Assembly: GCA_900549375.1 (NCBI GenBank)
Contig: URNY01000163.1
Location: 1-5,425 of the forward strand
Reading direction: 5' to 3'
Length of the DNA: 5,425 nt
DNA from: an uncultured Bacteroidales bacterium
GTDB lineage: Bacteria > Bacteroidota > Bacteroidia > Bacteroidales > Muribaculaceae
Under the pieces are notes generated by a model that saw nothing but the letters and a program-made list of their open reading frames with translations, was not told the DNA's origin and did no database searches. Numbering within the stretch: the stretch's first letter is position 1; the number at the start of each line of letters is the position of its first letter. Shown one piece after another: positions 1-5,425 of this stretch. The translations under genes and the position numbers were made by a program.

Positions 1-1
1 C

Positions 2-793
2 GGCTGGTCGTTAATGCATACCTTTGAGAATTTATTGCCATCTCTGGTTATTCCCGCTTGTTGGCTTTTCGTCCTGATTTTCTTCAAATCAAAAGGGATA
101 ACAAAAACGAATAATCAATATTCTATCTTTTTATGGGCGACAATCATAATCAACTACATCGTTGGAATATATCTTGGGATGGGCTCCGGCTCGCGAATGC
201 TGACTATCGCCAACGCATTTTTTATAGTCTTGATCATCAGAGATCTCGATGGCACGCGTCCGCATCTCCTCGGATTCTCAATCCTCTCAATTGTATTTCT
301 CTTTTTAGCAGGTTTCCGCTATTTTTCTATCAACAGGCTTAACTATAAAAACATTCTTATCGAGAAGAGTTACCATGAATCTAAAGATGGAGTGGTAACC
401 CTTCCGGATTCCATCTATTTTTATGAATACCGCTCTTTTGTGGTCCGGCCACATCCCTATATGATGAAAGAGAGGGCTCTTTATCCCGACAAGCCCGATA
501 TCCGCATTCGGCCTGTTTCCATGGAATCTCTCGACCTTTCCAAAGACACAAACATGCTCATCAAAATCGGGCCGCAAAGATGGATTATGATTCGCTCTAA
601 AAAGAGTCCGGCAGACTTCTTCATTGAGAAGAATCTTCTTCCGTGGTTGTCGGGCAAGAAACTCCCGACCCGCAAAATTGACTGGGATCAGATAAATTCC
701 GAAACTGTTATCGACAGCACAGAGCTCTGGAAAGCTGCCGTTTATGAGAATGATCGTCCTTATATCATCAGTAATATATACATGAGCAAGTAA
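2..793 (+). CDS. DUF6056-type membrane protein, C-terminal part (5' end outside window)
   Basis: This reading frame is open to the left edge, so it is most likely the C-terminal half of a protein of about 500 aa. The first ATG inside the window (position 14) is probably internal: the codons before it are sense codons and the protein would lack the N-terminal half of its relative. Counting from that ATG, hydrophobic segments lie near residues 8-24, 36-54, 62-76 and 84-102, followed by a soluble domain of about 150 residues. The layout matches residues 250-507 of the next gene: a GSR/GR-type turn before a helix, a last helix ending in an N-R/W-Q stretch, then matching DG-V/L and RIRPVSMESL / VVILPEKAENLL strands. 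I therefore read the two as paralogues. The role is unproven; related proteins resemble GT-C glycosyltransferases of surface glycan loci. Its stop overlaps the next start by one base (TAATG), so the two are probably translationally coupled. Base composition is AT-rich here: 61-120 is about 30% G+C. Confidence 0.7.
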   Translation, partial: GWSLMHTFENLLPSLVIPACWLFVLIFFKSKGITKTNNQYSIFLWATIIINYIVGIYLGMGSGSRMLTIANAFFIVLIIRDLDGTRPHLLGFSILSIVFLFLAGFRYFSINRLNYKNILIEKSYHESKDGVVTLPDSIYFYEYRSFVVRPHPYMMKERALYPDKPDIRIRPVSMESLDLSKDTNMLIKIGPQRWIMIRSKKSPADFFIEKNLLPWLSGKKLPTRKIDWDQINSETVIDSTELWKAAVYENDRPYIISNIYMSK

Positions 794-2316
794 TGTCAAC
801 TCATTCGAAATCATATCCGGATTATAGATTCTCTCGTTATATCCCTCTGGCTCTCATTTTATTTGCAGGGATTTGCTATTGCTTCATGGGGTTCTATATG
901 CCGCCGCTCGGCGACGACCTCGGCTTCATCAAGTCTTTTGAGGAGCAGAACGATGCCTGGTTTGCTTTCCCCCGCTCTATGTACCGACACTGGATATGGA
1001 ATAACGCGCGAATGGCCGATATGCTGTCTCCCTTATGGCTCTGCTTCCTCCCGGAATGGCTGAGGGCTCTCTTTCATGGAGTTTTCACATCTCTTTTCCT
1101 TCTGCTCATTATCCACCTCTGCGAACTCGGCAAAACCCTCCGTTGGAAGACCCAGACACTCATAATAGCCCTCGTGATATTCACCTTCCGTTGGGATGCA
1201 ATCTGGATGGAATATGTGGCCACCTTCAATTATGTCTGGAGTGCAGTTTTCGGGCTATTTGCCCTGCTTCTGCTTTTCCGCAAACCGGCCGATTCAAGAA
1301 ATCCCCTCTGGTGGGCCGCGGCAGCTTTCTGCTTTCTCGCCTCCTCTATGCACGAGGCCCTCGGAGTCCCACTTGCATTGGGAATTCTCTTCTATTCTGC
1401 CGTATCGGGAGCATGGCAAAAACAGAACACTGTCGGAAAAGCAATGATTGTCGCTATGATAGCCGGTGGTCTTTTCACGCTGACTTCCCCGGCATCCTAC
1501 AGCCGCGTCGGAGGTATGCTGCAGCCTGAACCCGTCCGGGAGCTGCTTCTTTTTTCGGGTGGTTACGTCGTTATTCTCGTTATCGTTATAATCGCATTGC
1601 TCATTGCCGGTAAAAAATCTCTTCTCATCCGCCTCTCAAAAACTGAATGGTCGGTGTTCGCAATTGGTGCCGTTGTGTCGGCTTGCTTCATGCTTCTGAG
1701 CCAATATGGTGGAAGAACAGGATGGTTTGCCCAAACATTCGCTTTAATAGCTCTGTTCCGTATGCTTCGTGAATTGCCTACCATCAGGATATCAAAGCAA
1801 ATCAACATTGCCGCATTTATCATAGCTTCGGTTTTAGCTATAGCCGTGATCCTGCATCTCATCCTGCTTGCTGTTTGGCAGGAAAAGCTCGGCACAGAAG
1901 CCCGACAGGCCATCTCGCTTATGCAGAAAAGTACCGATGGCTTGATATTCATGGATTTCACGCCCGATACTGCCCAGCCCTGGTATCTGCTCCGCAAACC
2001 TCACGGCGTTCCCGATGCCGACGACACATATTATCGGGCACGTGTAAGCAAATACTATTGCAATGAAAAAGAGGTTGTGATTCTTCCCGAAAAGGCTGAA
2101 AATCTGTTGAAGCGCGGCAAATCACAATTCCGCGAAGGAGATATCTTCGTCACCGACCGGCAGTTGGACGGTGTATACGGCGACACAATAGTACCTATAT
2201 ATCCCCGCGTCTTCACAAAAATCGACGGCAGGGAATATGTGGAATCTCCATTCAGCTACAATGGCAAAAATCTCTTCCTCTATTCTCCGGTCGACCGCGA
2301 TGCGGGCGAGAAATAG
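793..2316 (+). CDS. DUF6056-type multi-pass membrane protein, possible GT-C-like glycosyltransferase
   Basis: A complete 507-aa integral membrane protein with about 11 hydrophobic segments (roughly 16-36, 96-110, 120-134, 144-162, 172-206 as two, 216-232, 250-272, 287-303, 309-326, 337-361) and a soluble C-terminal domain from about 362. The first extracytoplasmic loop holds PLGDDLGF (D41-D42) and then WNNARMADML (69-78). An acidic pair followed by an N-x-R element in this loop is the layout of DUF6056 proteins and recalls the metal or substrate site of GT-C sugar transferases. Further family-like elements are FNYVWS (145-150) and SSMHEALG (184-191). The likely role is transfer of a sugar or other group from a lipid carrier during surface polysaccharide assembly; donor and acceptor cannot be read from the sequence. 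The start is fixed by the TAATG overlap with the preceding paralogue. The gene ends 6 bp from the stop of the convergent flippase gene. O-antigen polymerase or ligase is an alternative, but I see no specific Wzy or WaaL signature. Confidence 0.72.
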   Translation: MSTHSKSYPDYRFSRYIPLALILFAGICYCFMGFYMPPLGDDLGFIKSFEEQNDAWFAFPRSMYRHWIWNNARMADMLSPLWLCFLPEWLRALFHGVFTSLFLLLIIHLCELGKTLRWKTQTLIIALVIFTFRWDAIWMEYVATFNYVWSAVFGLFALLLLFRKPADSRNPLWWAAAAFCFLASSMHEALGVPLALGILFYSAVSGAWQKQNTVGKAMIVAMIAGGLFTLTSPASYSRVGGMLQPEPVRELLLFSGGYVVILVIVIIALLIAGKKSLLIRLSKTEWSVFAIGAVVSACFMLLSQYGGRTGWFAQTFALIALFRMLRELPTIRISKQINIAAFIIASVLAIAVILHLILLAVWQEKLGTEARQAISLMQKSTDGLIFMDFTPDTAQPWYLLRKPHGVPDADDTYYRARVSKYYCNEKEVVILPEKAENLLKRGKSQFREGDIFVTDRQLDGVYGDTIVPIYPRVFTKIDGREYVESPFSYNGKNLFLYSPVDRDAGEK

Positions 2317-2322
2317 GACTAA

Positions 2323-3663
2323 TCAATGCAAGCAAATGCACACCGCTGACAGAGATATCGCAAGGCTCGCCATAAGGACGAATACAGAACGCCGTGAAAG
2401 GGTGAGCCTGTATCTGAAAAAGTAGATAAGCGATATCATCAGCGTATAGGAAAGATACCATAACACGAGGGCAACGCCAATACCATTAAGCCCGTAAAGA
2501 CGATAGAACAGGATATTGAGCGCCACGCCCACGATCGCGTCGAAGGTCTCGGTAAACATATATACCCGGCCCTCTCCTTTAGCGAGAATCGAGAAGGCCA
2601 TGCAGTTGCTCACGGATTTGAGAATCACGGTCAGAATGGCAATCGTAATGAATGGACGGACCACGAGGAAATCGGGCGTATAAAGGATTCTGATTATCAA
2701 GTCCTGAAAAACAAGGAATAAAATAAGAAGCGGCGTGAAAATGGAGAGCAGGAGGTTCGTTTCATGACTCACGAACATCGACATCCGTCGCGGCGAATGA
2801 CTGTTGGCCGACATCCTCGGATAAAACTCCATTCCGACCGCACTGAATATCAGCGAGGTGTATCGGATAACCAAAGTATTGCCGGCCTGAAAATAGCCTA
2901 CCTCCGCCGTGGATGCCTCGCGGTTAAGCCATGACAGAAAAATCATCTGCGCGAGATTGGTGGCGAACGTCGCAACTGCCATATATCCTCCGAGTCTCAC
3001 AAAATCCAGACCTTTACGCATTTCTTTCGGCGAAGAAAGTCGATATGCGTCGCCGCGTTCGCGACTAATCATAAGCGACACAAGCATAGCCGCTCCATAA
3101 GCAAGAATCGAACCGATCACGCTCTCCTCCCCCAAAAAACGAAACATCGGTATCGAAACCACAAGACCGGCCACGGCTCCTGTCATATTGGCTCGGGCAA
3201 GCCTTCGGAACAAACCTCTCCCCTGAAGCATCGCCTGTTCGGCGCCGGTAAGCGAACTGAGCAGCAATGAACCGCTGACAATCATGAACTGCCACCATTG
3301 GTCAGGCTCTCCGAAAAACCAAAGGGAAAGAAGTGGCGACAGTGCACTCATCGCCACACTACCAAGCAATCCCACTGCCCAACTCCAGGAACGCAATAAT
3401 CTCGCAAGTTCCCTTAATCGCCTTTTATTCTCACCGGCTCTTGCAATTTCGCGCACGGAACTTTGCCGCAATCCGAAGCCTGTCAGAATCGAGATTGTAT
3501 CTATGCTGCTGTTGAAAATGCCGAAAAGTCCGACGCCGGTAGCACCAAGCCACAGCGCCACGAGTTTCATTTTCACGATCGAACAGACTATTCCTACAGC
3601 CTCGGCACCTGAAAAGAGGCCGATAGCTTTCAGTATCTTGCCTGTAACGCCGTTTCTCCTCAT
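2323..3663 (-). CDS. WzxE-like polysaccharide flippase (MOP superfamily)
   Basis: A 446-aa membrane protein that should move undecaprenyl-linked oligosaccharide units from the inner to the outer leaflet of the cytoplasmic membrane. Hydrophobic segments fill most of the chain. It resembles the WzxE / O-antigen translocase branch of the Polysacc_synt family: the N-terminal KLVALWLGATGVGLFGIFNS region (33-52) with LTGFGLRQSSVREIA (60-74) corresponds to the LLAVSFGPAGLGL and LAGAGI parts of E. coli WzxE as I recall it, and AEVGYFQAGNTL (253-264) corresponds to its DEVGIWQG loop. The length suits the family (about 410-480 aa). I chose the ATG at 3663 because it overlaps the glycosyltransferase stop codon (TAATG) and begins right before the first helix. 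The same frame stays open 59 codons further upstream, but that part is antisense to the glycosyltransferase reading and is Arg/Pro-rich. Cargo cannot be inferred; O-antigen, capsule or another lipid-linked glycan are all possible. Confidence 0.88.
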   Translation of the reverse strand: MRRNGVTGKILKAIGLFSGAEAVGIVCSIVKMKLVALWLGATGVGLFGIFNSSIDTISILTGFGLRQSSVREIARAGENKRRLRELARLLRSWSWAVGLLGSVAMSALSPLLSLWFFGEPDQWWQFMIVSGSLLLSSLTGAEQAMLQGRGLFRRLARANMTGAVAGLVVSIPMFRFLGEESVIGSILAYGAAMLVSLMISRERGDAYRLSSPKEMRKGLDFVRLGGYMAVATFATNLAQMIFLSWLNREASTAEVGYFQAGNTLVIRYTSLIFSAVGMEFYPRMSANSHSPRRMSMFVSHETNLLLSIFTPLLILFLVFQDLIIRILYTPDFLVVRPFITIAILTVILKSVSNCMAFSILAKGEGRVYMFTETFDAIVGVALNILFYRLYGLNGIGVALVLWYLSYTLMISLIYFFRYRLTLSRRSVFVLMASLAISLSAVCICLH

Positions 3664-4403
3664 TATCGATTTGCTTTGATCAGCCGACCGAACACGAGTT
3701 CGGCGTGGCGGCGCAGCGCAGACCCGTGCCCGTAGTGGCGCGCCATCACCTGATAGCGCTCGCGCAAGGATTTGAACTTGTTGCGGTCCGTCAGGCCGTC
3801 GCTCAGATAGTCGACCACTATGCGGCGCAGATTCGTGCACCGCTCCTCATCGGCCGCCTTGATGCAGCGGATTGTCCAGTCGTAATCGGCCGAAAAACGA
3901 TAGCGCAAATCATAACGCGGAGCTATCGCACGTCTCACCATGAATGCCTGGTGGCATATCAGCATACCCTGCGCGAAACTATCCACCGTGAGCCGCTCCG
4001 GCGCCGAATAATGCCGCGGAGCTATTATGCGCCGCTCCGCATTCACTATCACCGTGTCGCCGAAAATGATGTCGTCGCCCAAGCGCGCCCGCCGCGCATA
4101 ATCCTCTAATGTGTCGGAGCTATGGAATGTATCCCCGGCATTAAGAAAAATCACATATTCTCCGCGGGCCATCGAAAGCCCCTTGTTCATAGCATCATAA
4201 AGACCCCCGTCCGGTTCACTCAATATCCTAACCCCGGGATACTTGCGGGCGATATCTAAAGTGCCGTCAGAAGAGGCCCCGTCGATGATGATATGCTCCC
4301 GGTCGGTCATCGTCTGATTTGCCACAGACTCCATCGTCGGCCGCAACACCGACGACGCGTTGTATGTTATCGTAATCACTGAAATAAGCGGCGACAGGTT
4401 CAT
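3663..4403 (-). CDS. Family 2 glycosyltransferase (WcaE/WfgS-like)
   Basis: A 246-aa GT-A-fold, inverting family 2 glycosyltransferase that would add a sugar from a nucleotide donor to a lipid-linked glycan at the cytoplasmic face of the inner membrane. Visible motifs are SVITITYN (8-15), the nucleotide-binding IIIDGASSDGT (38-48), SEPDGGLYDAMNKG (62-75), which is diagnostic of the WcaE/WfgS-like subgroup, FLNAGD (86-91) as the metal-binding DxD equivalent, CHQAF (150-154), FSADYDW (170-176), where the base Asp is expected, and a YLSDGLTDRN element near 199-208. There is no membrane helix, and the length is typical. I chose the ATG at 4403; the frame extends 11 codons further to a TTG at 4436, but that TTG lies inside a promoter motif and the extra residues precede the normal family start. 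The stop overlaps the flippase ATG, so the two genes form one coupled unit. The sugar specificity is unknown. Confidence 0.88.
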   Translation of the reverse strand: MNLSPLISVITITYNASSVLRPTMESVANQTMTDREHIIIDGASSDGTLDIARKYPGVRILSEPDGGLYDAMNKGLSMARGEYVIFLNAGDTFHSSDTLEDYARRARLGDDIIFGDTVIVNAERRIIAPRHYSAPERLTVDSFAQGMLICHQAFMVRRAIAPRYDLRYRFSADYDWTIRCIKAADEERCTNLRRIVVDYLSDGLTDRNKFKSLRERYQVMARHYGHGSALRRHAELVFGRLIKANR

Positions 4404-4433
4404 GGCTTGCAAATTTTTAAAAACGTTCAGAAG

Positions 4434-4441
4434 CAAATATA
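4434..4441 (-). promoter_or_regulatory. Bacteroidota -7 promoter motif for the glycosyltransferase-flippase unit
   Basis: Read on the minus strand this is TATATTTG, a full match to the Bacteroidota primary sigma -7 consensus TAnnTTTG. It ends 30 bp before the ATG at 4403, giving a short leader of roughly 25 nt. I find no TTTG at the expected -33 spacing (18-22 bp further upstream), so the promoter may be weak or may need an activator. The AT-rich setting makes a chance match possible. Confidence 0.5.
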
Positions 4442-4453
4442 ATAATTTTTTCC

Positions 4454-4473
4454 ATATTTATTTCCATAAATAT
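4454..4473. repeat. AT-rich perfect palindrome (8-bp arms, 4-bp spacer) between divergent promoters
   Basis: The arms ATATTTAT (4454-4461) and ATAAATAT (4466-4473) are exact reverse complements separated by TTCC. The site sits directly before the -33 box of the ferredoxin promoter and 12 bp upstream of the -7 motif of the minus-strand promoter, a position suited to a dimeric regulator acting on both. In DNA this AT-rich, a palindrome can also arise by chance, so the operator role is inference. Confidence 0.35.
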
Positions 4474-4504
4474 TTTGGCCTTTGGATAAAATAGGATAAA
4501 TTTG
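4474..4504 (+). promoter_or_regulatory. Bacteroidota promoter for the ferredoxin gene (TTTG-N19-TAAATTTG)
   Basis: TTTG at 4474-4477 and TAAATTTG at 4497-4504 match both boxes of the Bacteroidota housekeeping promoter (-33 TTTG, -7 TAnnTTTG) with the usual 19-bp spacing. Transcription should start near 4508-4512, leaving a leader of about 75 nt before the ferredoxin ATG. A second TTTG at 4481-4484 lies too close to serve as the -33 box. Confidence 0.72.
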
Positions 4505-4526
4505 CAGTGTATTACAAACCAATTCT

Positions 4527-4554
4527 GCGGATGGCGCGATTTCCCGCCGTCTGC
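4527..4554 (+). promoter_or_regulatory. Stem-loop in the ferredoxin mRNA leader
   Basis: Positions 4527-4536 (GCGGATGGCG) can pair with 4545-4554 (CGCCGTCTGC) as a 10-bp stem with two G-U pairs and an 8-nt loop. TTTT follows immediately at 4555-4558. It lies inside the predicted leader, about 30 nt before the start codon. It could stabilise the mRNA, act as a weak attenuator or bind a regulator. I do not recognise it as a known riboswitch class. Confidence 0.4.
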
Positions 4555-4585
4555 TTTTACTTAAACTTTAAAGCTAATTAGAACT

Positions 4586-4753
4586 ATGGCTTACGTTATT
4601 ACCGACAGATGCATCGCATGCGGCACTTGCCAGCCCGTATGCCCCGTGGAGGCTATTTCCGAAGGTGAGATCTATCATATCGATCCCGACACATGCATCA
4701 GCTGCGGCAGCTGCGCTTCTGTTTGCCCCAACGACGCTATCGAGGAGGGTTGA
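4586..4753 (+). CDS. Small 2[4Fe-4S] ferredoxin
   Basis: This 55-aa soluble bacterial-type ferredoxin has two complete cluster-binding motifs: C9-x2-C12-x2-C15-x3-C19-P and C37-x2-C40-x2-C43-x3-C47-P. In this fold each cluster takes three cysteines of one motif and the last of the other, and the protein passes single electrons at low potential between enzymes such as pyruvate:ferredoxin oxidoreductase, hydrogenase or Rnf (family knowledge; the partner is not shown here). The length and the internal duplication (DRCIACGTCQPVCP against DTCISCGSCASVCP) are normal for clostridial-type and Bacteroidales ferredoxins. The start follows an A/T-rich leader without a Shine-Dalgarno site, as is usual in this phylum. 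It has its own promoter and a strong terminator, so it is probably a single-gene transcription unit. Such small genes are easily missed by length cut-offs. Confidence 0.95.
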   Translation: MAYVITDRCIACGTCQPVCPVEAISEGEIYHIDPDTCISCGSCASVCPNDAIEEG

Positions 4754-4769
4754 CATTTCAGCTGTAATC

Positions 4770-4824
4770 AAAAAACTGTGGCTGCCTGTTTACGTTTATA
4801 TAGGTAGCCGCAGTTTTTTATTTT
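4770..4824 (+). terminator. Intrinsic terminator after the ferredoxin gene
   Basis: An 18-bp stem pairs 4770-4787 with 4802-4819 (two G-U pairs, 14-nt loop) and is followed by a T-rich tract running to 4824. The A-run at the left base makes it structurally bidirectional, although no minus-strand gene feeds into it here. It begins 16 bp after the ferredoxin stop and ends 28 bp before dut. Confidence 0.88.
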
Positions 4825-4852
4825 AATCTGTCTCCCTCATCGAAGAAGATTT

Positions 4853-5299
4853 ATGGATTCTCTTAAAATCAAAGTTCTAAACCGAAGCCACCATCCCCTT
4901 CCGGCATACGGCACCCACGAGGCCGCGGGAATGGATCTCCGCGCATATCTCCCGGAAGGCCCCATGACACTCCGCCCCATGCAGAGGGCGCTAATCCCCA
5001 CGGGCATACATATCCAGCTTCCTGCCGGCTATGAATGCCAGATACGCCCCCGCTCCGGCCTGGCGCTGAACTATGGCATTTCAATCGTGAATTCCCCGGG
5101 TACGGTCGACGCCGACTACCGCGGCGAAATCGGCATCATCCTCATCAATCTGGGAGAGAATGATTTCACGGTCAACGACGGCGACCGGATCGCCCAGATG
5201 GTGATAACCCGCTACGACCACGTGATATGGGAACCAGTCAAGGAACTCGACAGAACCGAACGCGAAGACGGCGCTTTCGGCCACACCGGCCGCCGCTGA
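4853..5299 (+). CDS. dut: dUTP diphosphatase (dUTPase)
   Basis: Trimeric cytoplasmic dUTPase of 148 aa. It hydrolyses dUTP to dUMP and pyrophosphate, keeping uracil out of DNA and supplying dUMP for thymidylate synthesis. The five family motifs appear in order: AAGMDLRA (24-31), RPRSGLAL (65-72), GTVDADYRGEI (83-93, with catalytic D86), GDRIAQMVI (110-118) and REDGAFGHTG (137-146). Motif 5 departs from the usual RGxGGFGSTG: the first Gly is Glu and the Gly before the Phe is Ala, while the uracil-stacking Phe (F142) and the closing GHTG are kept. Length is normal. The ATG at 4853 follows a purine-rich GAAGAAGA stretch. No TAnnTTTG box lies between the preceding terminator and the start, so expression may use a non-consensus promoter; TACGTTTA in the terminator loop (4791-4798) is one mismatch away. 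The next gene starts 15 bp downstream and is probably co-transcribed. Confidence 0.96.
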   Translation: MDSLKIKVLNRSHHPLPAYGTHEAAGMDLRAYLPEGPMTLRPMQRALIPTGIHIQLPAGYECQIRPRSGLALNYGISIVNSPGTVDADYRGEIGIILINLGENDFTVNDGDRIAQMVITRYDHVIWEPVKELDRTEREDGAFGHTGRR

Positions 5300-5314
5300 A
5301 TAAATAAAAGAATT

Positions 5315-5425
5315 ATGCTCAGTTACTTCCGACATCATCTCGCCCCGCTCCTCGCCATGTTCGCAATGGCGGCCATCGCGTTCTGTGCCCTCGGCGCCCC
5401 CAAAGCCCCGAAAAACGATATGTCG
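5315..5425 (+). CDS. N-terminus of an exported protein (3' end outside window)
   Basis: Thirty-seven codons are present and the frame is open to the right edge. The protein starts MLSYFRHH, followed by a hydrophobic stretch (about residues 9-27, LAPLLAMFAMAAIAFCALG) and a lysine-containing hydrophilic part (APKAPKNDMS). This is a typical Sec signal peptide, probably cut after the ALG/AP region. C25 is not in a proper lipobox because Phe precedes it. In Bacteroidales dut is often followed by a secreted tetratricopeptide-repeat protein and then DUF4292 and M23-peptidase genes (recalled from general knowledge), so this may be that TPR protein; the repeats themselves lie beyond the window. The 15-bp gap to dut and the A-rich leader suggest one operon. 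Confidence 0.75.
   Translation, partial: MLSYFRHHLAPLLAMFAMAAIAFCALGAPKAPKNDMS

Noticed and set aside
2288..2305. CGGTCGACCG palindrome and CCGC-GAT-GCGG mini-stem at the end of the 507-aa gene, as a terminator
   Set aside because: They are short, lie in coding sequence and are not followed by a T-run on either strand.
3664..3840. A 59-codon N-terminal extension of the flippase reading frame
   Set aside because: It is antisense-frame DNA of the glycosyltransferase gene, Arg/Pro-rich and unlike any flippase N-terminus. The ATG at 3663 fits the TAATG junction and the first helix.
3705..4109. 134-codon plus-strand open frame opposite the glycosyltransferase
   Set aside because: It shows no recognisable domain and arises from the high G+C codon pattern of the real minus-strand gene, whose motifs are unambiguous.
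4404..4436. TTG start adding 11 residues to the glycosyltransferase
   Set aside because: The TTG is part of the TATATTTG promoter box, and the family normally starts just before the SVITITYN strand, which the ATG at 4403 provides.
4454..4473. Possible invertible promoter, since Bacteroidales capsule loci often use phase-variable promoters
   Set aside because: The arms are only 4 bp apart and enclose no promoter. No longer inverted repeats flank either promoter, and no invertase gene is visible.
4566..4573. CTTTAAAG palindrome before the ferredoxin start
   Set aside because: Eight AT-rich bases without a partner site; chance is a sufficient explanation.
4574..4771. 65-codon minus-strand open frame over the ferredoxin gene
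   Set aside because: The plus strand encodes a ferredoxin with all eight cysteines; the opposite frame is its shadow.

Overview
The window looks like chromosomal DNA of a Bacteroidales bacterium, plausibly a Muribaculaceae-type gut commensal (inference). The evidence is two perfect Bacteroidota -7 promoter motifs (TAnnTTTG), one with a TTTG -33 box at 19-bp spacing, A-rich leaders instead of Shine-Dalgarno sites, a small 2[4Fe-4S] ferredoxin typical of the group, and a dut gene followed closely by a gene for an exported protein. No rRNA, tRNA, CRISPR array, insertion sequence or integrase is visible.

Left part (2-2316, + strand): two genes for related multi-pass membrane proteins, joined by a one-base TAATG stop/start overlap. 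The first is cut by the left window edge, and only its C-terminal half is present. The second is complete (507 aa). Both look like DUF6056-type proteins with a GT-C-like layout: an acidic pair in the first extracytoplasmic loop, many membrane helices and a soluble C-terminal domain. They probably act in surface glycan assembly.

Middle part (4403 down to 2323, - strand): a family 2 glycosyltransferase (WcaE/WfgS-like) followed, again through a TAATG overlap, by a WzxE-like flippase of the MOP exporter superfamily. This pair runs tail to tail into the membrane-protein pair with only 6 bp between stop codons. Together the four genes look like the edge of a lipopolysaccharide, O-antigen or capsule locus: the glycosyltransferase adds a sugar on the cytoplasmic side, the flippase moves the lipid-linked glycan across the inner membrane, and the DUF6056-type proteins may modify it on the far side (inference).

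Right part (4404-5425, + strand): a 182-bp divergent spacer carries promoters in both directions and an AT-rich palindrome. It leads into a 55-aa ferredoxin gene, a strong intrinsic terminator, dut (dUTPase), and 15 bp later the first 37 codons of an exported protein that runs off the window. These are housekeeping genes with visibly higher G+C than the far left.

I did not find a clearly new biological system. The points most worth checking are the tandem DUF6056-like pair, the divergent control region with its palindrome, the ferredoxin leader hairpin and the altered fifth motif of the dUTPase.
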